From the NCBI RefSeq assembly GCF_963662255.1, contig NC_085068.1, forward strand, positions 1,860,001 through 1,924,000: a stretch of DNA of 64,000 nt. The letters run 5' to 3'. This document shows positions 38,506-48,243 of this stretch, piece by piece (positions within the stretch are counted from its first letter, which is position 1; every line of letters begins with the position of its first letter). The translations under genes were made by a program, and so were the position numbers. The notes beneath the pieces were generated by a model. The model was given only the letters and a program-made list of their open reading frames with translations. It had not been told where the DNA came from and did not search any database. Origin of the DNA: Cinclus cinclus. Taxonomy: Eukaryota > Chordata > Aves > Passeriformes > Cinclidae.

Positions 38506-38706
38506 ATACAAGCCTTAAAGATGGACTTTTCCATGAATTCAAGAAGTACGGGAAGGTGACATCGGTGCAGATCCACGGCGCGTCTGAGGAACGCTATGGC
38601 CTCGTGTTCTTCCGGCAGCAGGAGGACCAGGAGAAAGCACTAAATGCCTCCAAAGGAAAGCTTTTCTTTGGCATGCAGATTGAAGTCACAGCCTGGATAG
38701 GACCAG
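38506..38706 (+). CDS. SPEN: SPEN exon 5 (core of RRM2)
   Basis: Encodes residues 348-415: helix 1 (LKDGLFHEFKKYG), strands 2 and 3 with the RNP1-like segment RYGLVFFRQQ (38592-38621), helix 2 (EDQEKALNASKG), and the end of RRM2 (MQIEVTAWIGP). In mammals RRM2-4 give SPEN its RNA binding, with RRM3 and RRM4 packing together. The acceptor is GGTTTAG at 38499-38505. The donor is CCAG|GTAAGG at 38707, after the first base of a Glu codon. Confidence 0.97.
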
Positions 38707-39492
38707 GTAAGGTCCACACCCTCCTCCCACAGGACTGTTCTGGGTGTGTTCAGGATCTGTTGTAAAGAGGCAGAATAGAAGTAGGAAACATACTTTAAAG
38801 GAACTGGGAAAATGCCACAATAAACTCTAGAGCAAAAAAGAGTGGATGCTCTTAGATCAATCAACGAGAGAATTCCAGTCTTAAGCCTCAGAGAAAGAAA
38901 GCTGCCATCTTCCCAAACAGTGGGATCTGCTGGAAGGAACGATCTCATCCTCCACGTCTCAGTAGAGCAGCTGCCAGTGGGTGGTGTGAGCACAGCACTG
39001 AGTCCTCCCGGCCTCATTTTGTCTCCTTTTAATTAAAATACCAACGAGTGCTGCATTTTGAGGCTGTGGCAGCACAGCCCACGTCACTGACCAGTGAGAG
39101 CTGCAGCCCTGAGCACATGGTGAAGTTCTCAGACTGCACTTCAATGGCTTCTTTAAAAATTGATTCCTGAAAACAAACTCCTGCCACATGCTCTTCCCCA
39201 AGGACAGGGAAGCCTTACTGGAATTCATGCACTCAAGCATTGATATTTGGCAAGAGTAAATTTCCAGAGAAGCAGTTGAGAGATGCAGCTCCCTTTCACC
39301 TGAGGATGCTCAGATTCCTCCATGGAATATAAGGATTCCCAGTCCCACATAAATAACAAGTAATGGGTGCAGTACTGGGTGTTTTTCTCAAAGACGGTGG
39401 TTACTCTTGTTCAGATCAAGAAGGAGACCTGAATAAACCAACATGAAACAAATCTTCAGTCATTACAAATTTCCTGCTCTCTTTTATCCTAG
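38707..39492 (+). other. SPEN: SPEN intron 5
   Basis: GTAAGG...CCTAG intron of 786 bp. No recognised repeat or gene. Confidence 0.93.
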
Positions 39493-39644
39493 AAACTGAA
39501 AGTGAGAATGAATTTCGTCCTTTGGATGAAAGGATAGATGAGTTTCACCCAAAGGCAACAAGAACTCTGTTCATTGGCAATCTGGAGAAAACAACCACCT
39601 ACCATGACCTTCGCAACATCTTCCAGCGCTTTGGGGGAATAGTG
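39493..39644 (+). CDS. SPEN: SPEN exon 6 (RRM2-RRM3 linker, first half of RRM3)
   Basis: Encodes residues 415-465: the acidic linker TESENEFRPLDERIDEFHPK, then RRM3 from Arg438 with canonical RNP2 TLFIGNL (39569-39589) and helix 1 (YHDLRNIFQRFGGI). The Gly at FGGI replaces the Glu I recall in human FGEI. The acceptor is ATCCTAG ending 39492. The donor is ATAGTG|GTATGT at 39645, phase 0. Confidence 0.96.
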
Positions 39645-42129
39645 GTATGTGAATCGTATCCTGTGTGGGGTGGCACTGTCCCCCTTTCTGTGCAGACCTG
39701 TGAAGTGCTGTGAGTGGTGCTAAATCTGTCAATGACAGATAATTCAGTCTTTCTGTAATAATCTGAGTCATTCATCTTTCTGGAATATACCTGAAAGCTT
39801 TTCTTTGTATTCGGAGTTCAGCATATGAATATTGAGGAGTACCTTAGCAGGAAAAACAGTCTTAGGAGTGTTCACAACAAATGTCTCTCCTGCTGTTTTC
39901 TCCTGGTAATTCTCTCCTGGTAGCTCCAGAGCTGATTGGGCATTTGGGATGTGAATGTGCCATGTGATGTTCTCATGTTGACTGCTACAGCCGTTTGAAT
40001 CTGAGTTTCCTCTTGATTCCTGGAACAAAGGGCTCAGTCGGTGCATGTGGAAGCCTCCCCATGCCCAGGCAGAGGGGATTGGAGCTGATGGATCAATGGC
40101 ACATGAGGGATTTGGGTTTTCAGCTGAGGGGGAGTATCCAGATGACATAGAGCAGCCTCCTCTCCTCTGCTCATGACTTTCTATCGATTCATGTTGTATT
40201 CAAGGGAAATTTTCCACAAAATTTGTGCAGCTGTTCAATTCAAATAATTTTCACAAGGCCATGGAGTGACAGGACAAGCCTTAAGCTGAAGGAGGGCAGA
40301 GTTGGGTAGGGGTATTGGGAAGGAATTTTTCCCTGGAGGGTGGGTAGGCCCTGGCACAGGTTGCCCGGGGAAACTGTGGCTGCCTCATCCCTGGAAGTGT
40401 CCAAGGCCAGGCTGGGTGGGCTTGGAGCACCCTGCAATAGTGGAAGGTGACCCCACCTATGGTGGGGGCTAGAACTGGATGAGCTTTAAGGTCCCTTCCA
40501 ACCCTAGCCACTCTGGGATTCATTCTGTGGTTCTTGTAGAGTCTGAATTTCAGTTAGTTCATTCTCTCTATCAGCTGTGGGTACTTGTGAATGTGCTGTG
40601 CCTCCTTCACTCTGCTCTGACATGTTTCTATCACTGCAGAGGAATCAGTCACACATACCAGGAACCTGCTTCCCCCCAAAAGAAGAGAACATTGCTTCCA
40701 TGTACAATGTGAACAAATATAAAATCCTCATTTTATGTCTGTCAGCTCTTGTGTATCCAGACTCTGCTGTATCCTTGACATCAATACGGATTTATGAATT
40801 CATGCCATGTCTGTGGCTTGAACCCTTTTCCAGTGTTAGAGCAGCAGAACTCTCCTGAAAAGATGCTTATCAGTGGTGGTGTAAATTGGCTTTTGTGTGC
40901 CATGGTGCTTCCTGTTAGCATTATTAATGGCACAGAATTAGGAGGCAGCACTACCTCGCCATTTCCAGGAAAACTTGCAAGTTCAGGTGCAGATGGGACC
41001 ATCTTTATAACCTTTCTGATGGGTAATGAGCACAATAATGGTATTTTATTTGCCTCTCACAAGGAATTGCTTGCCCTGGCTGAGTGGTCAAGTATAATTT
41101 GCCGTGGTTGCAGTCGTGCTACTTCAGACACTTGGAAGTATACTTTTCTATTAATACTCCACTTAAATCATTAGGCCAGGGTTGTAGGAGTCTAATAGTT
41201 GTGTAAATATCCTTGTTTACTTCTGTTTTCTCAGATAAAGAGCTCTTGGGTGAGACTATATCTAAGTGCTGCCTTGTCCCTAAATTTATTAACCATGAAA
41301 TTAGCCTGTCCTAGATGTTGGAACATTTGTGCTAAGATCCATGTGTAGCTCACAAAGGCAGCTCCTGCTATTCCAACAAATAAAGCCAAACCCTTCACCT
41401 CCTATTTTCAGCTTGGAATGAATCATAATATCATGAGTTTGTTCAGAGGTTTGGGGTACATTTCCAGTGCTAGTGCTGAGCTTGTTTGTTAACCAAATGT
41501 CAGCTTCTGGCTTGCTGGGCTTTTTCAAATCGATTAAAATCAGCCTTTATTTGGCTTTGTGAGCCTCTGGCTGTACTTGTGAATAGGCCTGTGCTGGCTT
41601 GGTTTTAAAGAGCAGCTGCAACCGAAGTTGAGGATCATTTTTGCCTTTGCCATGAGTCAGACTGGTTCAAGAGATGAGTCCAGCAGTGCTTTGTGTTTCT
41701 AGGGACAGGATGGATCATGATTATTTGGAAAAGAAGCACCATTTGGCTCAGAGATGAGGATTGGGGCAGGTTGTTTTCTCTTGAGCCTTTGTAAGTGAAA
41801 ATTAATCTGTATTTCTTTGATCCTGAATTGTCTCTTCTTGATATGATACTAACAGCCTAAAGCTGGTGTTTATTGATCAGGTCAGGCTTAGTTCTGCGGG
41901 CTTGGATTTTAAACCTGTGGGATAAAGAGCTTTCCCTGCTCAGTAAGGATTTGGTTTTGAGATGCAGCAGAACAGCAAAGTTTTAACTGTCTACTATTGT
42001 TTAAATCCTCTCTCTGAATAAGATATTAATTAAAGCGCTTGCTGTGCCACGTGTCTCTGAAAAAAACAAGTCCTCTTAGATGGGATTGAGTGCTGACTGT
42101 GGGTTATTGTGTTTTGTGCTTGTCCCCAG
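39645..42129 (+). other. SPEN: SPEN intron 6
   Basis: GTATGT...CCCCAG intron of 2.49 kb. It contains a sense CR1 end (40250-40535). The rest is unremarkable. Confidence 0.92.
40250..40535 (+). mobile_element. CR1 LINE 3' end
   Basis: Same landmarks as the 17950 copy: ACAAGGCCATGGAGTGACAGG, GGCCCTGGCACAGGTTGCCC, GTCCAAGGCCAGGCTGGGTGG, and the terminus TTCCAACCCTAGCCACTCTGGGATTC. The two copies are separately diverged. Confidence 0.92.
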
Positions 42130-42255
42130 GACATCGACATTAAGAAGGTGAATGGTGTCCCTCAGTACGCGTTCCTGCAGTACTGCGACATTGCCAGTGT
42201 GTGCAAAGCCATTAAGAAAATGGATGGGGAATATCTTGGAAATAACCGGCTCAAG
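42130..42255 (+). CDS. SPEN: SPEN exon 7 (second half of RRM3)
   Basis: Encodes residues 466-507: strand 2 (DIDIKKV), RNP1 GVPQYAFLQY (42154-42183), helix 2 (ASVCKAIKKMDGEYLG) and the last strand NNRLK. Length is 126 nt and both ends are phase 0, so skipping it would keep frame but destroy RRM3. The acceptor is GTCCCCAG ending 42129. The donor is AAG|GTAAAG at 42256. Confidence 0.97.
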
Positions 42256-42820
42256 GTAAAGAAATCCTCCCCTGGACTGTATCCTTCTTGTGTCTTCCAT
42301 CGCCACATTGTGGGATGTTTCACAGCAGGGTAGTTTATGGAAGTAAGATTTTTTTTTTATGTGAGAACATACCAGAGCATGATCATATCAGCCACCACCT
42401 GATTGGGATTAATCAACATTCTTATTGGCTCTGTCTGCACGCAATCCTGGGATTGAGCACTCAGAGACTGATGTTCCCTGGCCTGGAAGGACGATGTCTG
42501 GCGAGGTTGTGCTGGGAATCCATCCCATTCCTCATGGCAAACCGGGCCTGTCAGGCCCCAGAACTGCCAACCTGTCACTTCTCAAGCATTCAAATTCTAG
42601 AAGAACCAGTGTTGTCAAACACAGTATTTGTTTAAACAAGCAGAATTACTTTCATTAATTGCACTTTGATTTTTGTCTTGCACCTGCACCAGATGCTAAT
42701 TTTAGAATATCTGTACAAACAACAGCTTTCTCCAAATAAGTCTTTCATTAGGCAAGCTCTGTTCAGTGAGTTTAACCCTTGTGCACTGTACTGATGGAAG
42801 TTTCGCCCTTTTGTGTCCAG
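42256..42820 (+). other. SPEN: SPEN intron 7
   Basis: GTAAAG...GTCCAG intron of 565 bp. No recognised repeat or gene. Confidence 0.93.
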
Positions 42821-42934
42821 CTGGGTTTTGGGAAGAGCATGCCTACAAACTGCGTGTGGTTAGATGGGCTTTCCACAAACGTTACGGATCAGTATCTGAC
42901 CCGACATTTCTGCCGATATGGGCCTGTGGTGAAG
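42821..42934 (+). CDS. SPEN: SPEN exon 8 (first half of RRM4)
   Basis: Encodes residues 508-545: the short RRM3-RRM4 linker (LGFGKSMPT), then RRM4 from Asn517 with RNP2-like CVWLDGL (42851-42871) and helix 1 (VTDQYLTRHFCRYGPVVK). Length is 114 nt, phase 0 at both ends. The acceptor is TGTGTCCAG ending 42820. The donor is AAG|GTAGGT at 42935. Confidence 0.97.
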
Positions 42935-44058
42935 GTAGGTGGGAGGCTTTGGTGTGTTCTTCCAAGTCCTTACTGTCTTGCTTTCTTCCCATCCTGTCCT
43001 TTCAACCCCACTGTCCAGGGCTTTATAGCTCAGGTAGAAAAAATTTTCTCTGGGGTGGAATTCGGCCGACAGGGCTCTGTCAACATAGACAGCAACCACA
43101 AAGAAGTATTTTGAGTGAGCCGAGATGCTGAGTATTGGACACCATTTATTGCTCTTGTGCAGTACAGTCTCTCCCAAGCAAAACTTCTTAAATCTTAGTT
43201 GGAAAAACAGCAGTGTAATTACGTAATTACTCTTCCTTGCTAATTACATAATTAGACATAACTCTTATTTTTTTTCATCAGACTGAGGAAAAAAAGACTT
43301 TTTAAAAGCAGTCAGGGCAATCTCAGTGCCAGAAGCACATGGAAGAAGAAAGTCAACAATGGTGCAATACACCCATGTCACGCAGTGGGAGCCTCTCCCA
43401 TGCAAGTGATTTATCATGTGCCTGAACTTCAGTATGGGAGTTGTCCTGTGTATTTTTGTTGGACATGGATGTGCTTAAAATTAAGCAACGTGTGCAAATC
43501 TTTGCAGGATCAGGGTCTCGCCTCCCCAAAGGATTTTTGTGGGTTTGTGTTGCAGCTTTGATGTTCTTTATTGTAGCTGTTGTTGCTTGAATACAACATT
43601 TATGCTGCTAAAGGAAGGCAATATTTGGAAATTGGGCATTTAACAACTGAGTGGTACTGCAGACCGATAACAAAAGCTAGTTCCACTTTGGGATTAAATC
43701 TTCCCTTTACCTTTTTTCCCCCCTGAAACACATTGGAAATTTAAAAAAAACCCAGCCCTAACAAAAAAATGCTACAAAACTCAGTCAACAAAGAAAAAAT
43801 ATTCAAAGTAAAATACAGAAAAACAAAATAAAGTCATAATATACCTCAAGCCACAATATCCACAATTCAAAGCAGTCCCGTGTCCTTTTATTGTCTCTTC
43901 ATTCCAGTATGCCTCATTAGAAAAACCTGGAAATTCACCTTGCTAAAAATTATTTCCTTACTGGTATCCTCATGACTTAGGATTTTGTTGGGACTGACAT
44001 TACGTCCTGTGGATGAGGCTCTTATTTGGTTTTTGTTTTGTTTTTTTGTTTTTTACAG
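42935..44058 (+). other. SPEN: SPEN intron 8
   Basis: GTAGGT...TTACAG intron of 1.12 kb, with a long T-rich tract before the acceptor (44030-44054). An A-rich stretch lies at 43740-43840. No gene or mobile element recognised. Confidence 0.93.
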
Positions 44059-44172
44059 GTGGTGTTTGACCGCTTAAAAGGCATGGCCCTGGTTCTCTAC
44101 AATGAGATTGAATATGCACAAGCAGCTGTAAAAGAGACCAAGGGGAGGAAAATCGGTGGGAATAAAATTAAG
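44059..44172 (+). CDS. SPEN: SPEN exon 9 (second half of RRM4)
   Basis: Encodes residues 546-583: strand 2 (VVFDRLKG), RNP1-like GMALVLYN (44080-44103), helix 2 (EIEYAQAAVKETKGRKIG) and NKIK. Length is 114 nt, phase 0 at both ends. The donor AAG|GTGTGC at 44173 is weak (G at +3, T at +4). If unspliced, the frame runs only to a stop at 44230-44232. The acceptor is a strong pyrimidine-rich TTTTACAG. Confidence 0.96.
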
Positions 44173-45700
44173 GTGTGCAGAATGACCTCCAAAGCAAAAC
44201 AGACAAAAAAAGGAGGAATAAATTGTGTTTAGGCCTTCCCCCTTAAATGCTGGCAGTGCAGACTGCCAGACTCAAGGAATACTTGGCAGGACACAAATGT
44301 CCCTCATATCAAAGGCTTAAATTACATTTTTAGACTCGGCTTGTCAAGATGTCAGGGAATCCTGAACTGTTACTTATAAAGCCTTTTCCAGTATTCTGCC
44401 GTTTGTTTCGCTGAACTTGTCTCTCTGAGCTCCTGAGTGTTGTTGTCCATGTCACTGCCTCGTTTACCCCAATCCAAGGCAAACTTTTGTCTGTTTTCAT
44501 GTTAAAAAAGGGAAATCTGAAGGTGTGAGTTCCTCCAGGAAAACACATGGCTGTATCCAGCTGCCCCATGCTGATGTCCAGGCTCTGGGGTACAGTCACT
44601 TCAACACACAGTCATGGAATCATGGAATGGTTTGGGTTGGAAAAGACCTTAAAGGTCAGCTTCTCCTTCCTTGCAACAGATTTTAAACAATAATTGAAAA
44701 CACTGCTTTAAAAAATACACAGAAAATACTTTTCTTCCTGGAGCAGCACTTAACATTTACAGGGTATCTTGGATTTGGGTGAATGTGGTGATACCTGTTC
44801 TGACTGTCCAATCAGTCCCACTAAGTGGGGATGTGAGGTGTCAGCCAACCCTTTGAATCATCTTCCTCCTTCTCCTTTCTCCTTTCCTAAAGAGTGGGCA
44901 GTGATGATCAGCAGCTTCCCACCTTACCCAGGGCTGGGAGTTGGATATTCTGTAGTTTCTGAGTGTGGTGTTGGATATCAGTCACCTTCCTATGCAGGAA
45001 AGCATGTCGTCCCTTAAAAGTTTCACATCTTGTGTGGATCTTGTTGCTTAATGACTTTGGAATAAGCAACACCCCCGATCTGGGCCTGTGCTCCATTGCT
45101 GTGGTTACACAAAGGATTGGGCTGACTTAAAAAATAACAGGAACTAGAATGTTAAAAATACTTTACGATGTGATCCATTCCATAATAGTCCATAGTAAGA
45201 TCTGTTCTAATCCTTAATTTTTTTCACTGTACCATTAGCTTTTTAGTACTAGAAAAGAATTCTTGGAGTAGCTAGAACAGGGAGCTGCAGTTCAGGAGGC
45301 TTGGTTCTTTTCCTGCTCTATAACCACGGGCAAACACCACGGAGTTCAGAATGGATTCGTAATAATCCTGACCCTCTGTAGCACTGAGATAAAAGGGATT
45401 TTGTAACTGTCCTGTCATTAAAAACATCAATACCACGATAATAATGTGTATTTTTCCTGGTGCTTTGCCCAACAGAAGCCTCTGGGATGGCAGCATGACA
45501 ACATGGTAAGGAGGTAGCTACACAGCTCCACTAAGATCTTTATTCCTGGGGATATGCAGGGCCAGAATTGGGAAGTGTTTGACATTTTTAATTAAATTTT
45601 ACCCCTGTTTTCGGTTTTGTTCCCACCTTCAGCAGACAGGGAAATGTTGGCAGAGTGGGATGTTTCCGTGACTGAATGTGATTTCCCCTTTATTTTTCAG
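44173..45700 (+). other. SPEN: SPEN intron 9
   Basis: GTGTGC...TTTCAG intron of 1.53 kb with a short antisense CR1 end at 44608-44672. Nothing else recognised. Confidence 0.92.
44608..44672 (-). mobile_element. CR1 LINE 3' end fragment, antisense
   Basis: AGTCATGGAATCATGGAATGG followed by TTTGGGTTGGAAAAGACCTTAAAGGTCA: the terminal ~60 bp of CR1 in reverse orientation. Confidence 0.88.
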
Positions 45701-45801
45701 GTGGACTTTGCAAATCGGGAGAGTCAGTTGGCATTTTATCATTCCATGGAGAAAACAGGTCAAGATATCAGAGACTTCTACGAAATGCTGGCAGAAAGAA
45801 G
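45701..45801 (+). CDS. SPEN: SPEN exon 10 (end of RRM4)
   Basis: Encodes residues 584-617: VDFANRESQLAFYHSMEKTG and DIRDFYEMLAER, closing RRM4 and its C-terminal helix. The acceptor is TATTTTTCAG ending 45700. No GT donor gives an open frame. The conserved protein frame (AERR, then DERR in exon 11) requires the cut AGAAG|GCATGT at 45802, a GC donor with a good AAG|GCA-GT-like context. The exon ends after two bases of an Arg codon, or a Ser codon if the upstream acceptor of exon 11 is used. Confidence 0.93.
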
Positions 45802-48243
45802 GCATGTATCAGTTTTATTTACCAACTACTTTCTTTTTCAGTTTTATTCAATGTTTTTTGTTTTCCAGTGTCACCTTACACAATCCTGTTACAATCATTG
45901 TCCTCCTCATCATACAGTCAAACTTTCTTCAGGCCTTTCTTTTTCCTTTCTTCAAAATTTTTTTCCTCTCAACTTTATCCTTATTTTTTAAGTTTTATTA
46001 AGAACACCTCTGCATTTTAATTTATTTTTTTTACCTCTTCACTATTTTTTAAAATTAGATTTAGGTACTTAGACTTAAGGTGTGTAGATTATAGCAGGCA
46101 GCATCTCACACATTCCAGCCAGTTGCTGGAATTCCTGCTGAGGTGGACATATCAGTTGTCTGTGTGATCCAGATTTAAGTATCCCGTTTCTCTGGTGGGT
46201 CACCAGGACACAGTTGGGAGTCATTCATCACATCTTAGGAATGGAAAGAGCAGCTTATCTGTAACAGAGAAATGTCTGTGTTGGGGGGTGTACATAAAGT
46301 CTGAAACTTCTGCTCAGCCCTTAAGCAGAGAGTAAAATCTGATCCTTCACTTTCCAACGATTTTGTTTGTAACTTGATAAAATAATACAGTTTGAATAAG
46401 GATGTGTTTTTATTTTGAATAAAGCTGTGTCTTCTGTGGCTGCCCCTTGGCAGCAGCTGGCACCACATGCTGCACAGCCACTTATTTATCGCTGAAAACC
46501 TGGCACAGAAACACTCCACATTTTGGGCTTTTTTTACCTTCCCTGGCTGAAAAAGCACCCCTATTTAATTCCTTTCAGAGCCTGGTTCATTGTGAGGGCT
46601 CTGCCTGCCCAGAAGCCAGCCCAGTGTGATGCTGGTTGTACCTGGGGTCTGGATAAACCCAGTAGTTTTTTTTCAGCAAAATAGATTTGTCTGACGTAGT
46701 ACAAAATGAGATTTAAAAGCAAGCAGGGTTTGGAAATTGGCAGTCAGGATTTACATGATGGAAGTGGAAGTGTGCCTTCCCCAGGCCTTGCAATAAGCAT
46801 TTCCTCAGAACTGCATCGGATTCAGATAAGAGAAGGGCATTTTTGAACATTTTTTAGCACACAGGGCTCAGGTGGGCTTGTCTTTGCCATGGAATAATCC
46901 TGATCAGGACCCCGATTTCTGGTGTTCGGGCACACAGTTTGGTTTTTCCTTCTCTGTCACTCTGCTCACATAGTCATTAGTAGATCCATAGGGATAATGG
47001 ATCATGGAGCAGTGGAGCAAGCAAACAAAACCCCTGATCAATATTTTTAAGTTCATAGCTGCTTTTCATATCATCCCACTTCACTTGTCAGGATGAGGTT
47101 TTTGTCTTCCATGTTTTGTCCCTTTTTCAATTTGCACTTTTCTTGAAAGGGGGAAGTTGACAGCTTTTAACATAAAACATAGACTTTGAAGCCAAATAAA
47201 CATCTGAGGAATCCCAGAATCATTTAGGTTGAAAAGACCTCAAAGGTCATTTGGTCTAGTCTATGACTGATCCCCTCCTTGTCAGCCAGCCCAAAGCACT
47301 GAGTGCCAGCCGCATCCAGGCCTTCCTTGGATGCCTCAAGGGATGGGGACTCCAAACTTGTGGGGCTGTGGACAGCCCCTTCCATTTCCTGGGCACCTTT
47401 TCCATGGAGAACTTCCTCCTGCTGTCAGTGCTGAACCTCCACTGGCACAGCTCAAGGCAGTTTCAACTTGTCCTGTCCCTTGTTCCTGGAAGTAGACCCT
47501 AACCCCACCTTAGTACAGATTGTGCAAAACACTCTCTAATGGTGGGGAATTGGAACTCCAGGTTTATTCCACCTCCCTGCCATGTTCAGTTTTACGAATT
47601 ACTTATTTTTACTGTTGGGAGGTATTGAAATAACAACATTAATTGCTTGGCTTACTTTGCTGAATGATCCACCTGATATTTGTTGACTTGGTTTTACTGT
47701 AAACAGGCAACGTCATCAAGTCACATGTGGTGGAAGAGCTAATTTGGGAATTAAGAGATCACTGGCAGGATTTAGTATTTTTAAAGAAATCTTACCATCA
47801 CTTTGCTGCTTAGTAAGGGAGAGATTCCATGCCTGAACTTTGACTTGACTCATGTTTTCAGAGTCAAATGAAGGTCTCACGTTCTGGATAAGGGGATGTC
47901 TTCACCCTGCCAGCCTTGTGTGGGTGCACAGGTGTTGTGTTGGTTTTACCTTCATTTCATGCAAGGTTTGAATTTGACACAAACAAAGGAGTGAGGGTAG
48001 TGAAACAATGCTTGGAAGAGCTGTTACGATATCACCCATGAAGTATATTTGGTATTTGGTAAGTTAACAAAAGTACGTAGTCCACTGCACACAGATTCCT
48101 TGCCAAACCTCTGCGTGCAGCTGTCTTGATGCATGTAAGGAAAAAGATCAGAAAATTGTTCCTTTAGGTAGCAGATACCCATGGTAATAGAGTACATTGG
48201 TTGAGAAGTAGAATTAGAATCTGTTTATTCTTATGTTTAGCAG
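45802..48243 (+). other. SPEN: SPEN intron 10, GC-AG type
   Basis: 2.44-kb intron with a GC donor (GCATGT) and a tandem acceptor TAGCAG at 48238-48243. It contains one antisense CR1 of a different subfamily (47205-47510) and T-rich stretches at 45830-46050. Confidence 0.88.
47205..47510 (-). mobile_element. CR1-like LINE end, antisense, older subfamily
   Basis: Reverse-oriented CR1 end beginning AATCCCAGAATCATTTAGGTTGAAAAGACCTC, then a TCCAGGCCTTCCTTGGATGCC stretch, GGGCACCTTTTCCATGGAGAA and CTGGCACAGCTCAAGGCAGTTTC...TTGTCCTGTCC. Spacing and wording match an older CR1 group rather than the type at 17950 and 40250. Confidence 0.8.

Noticed and set aside
45802..45812. Using the GT at 45806-45807 as donor of exon 10
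   Set aside because: With either acceptor (48241 or 48244) it gives an immediate in-frame TGA, and it breaks the AERR-DERR protein junction.
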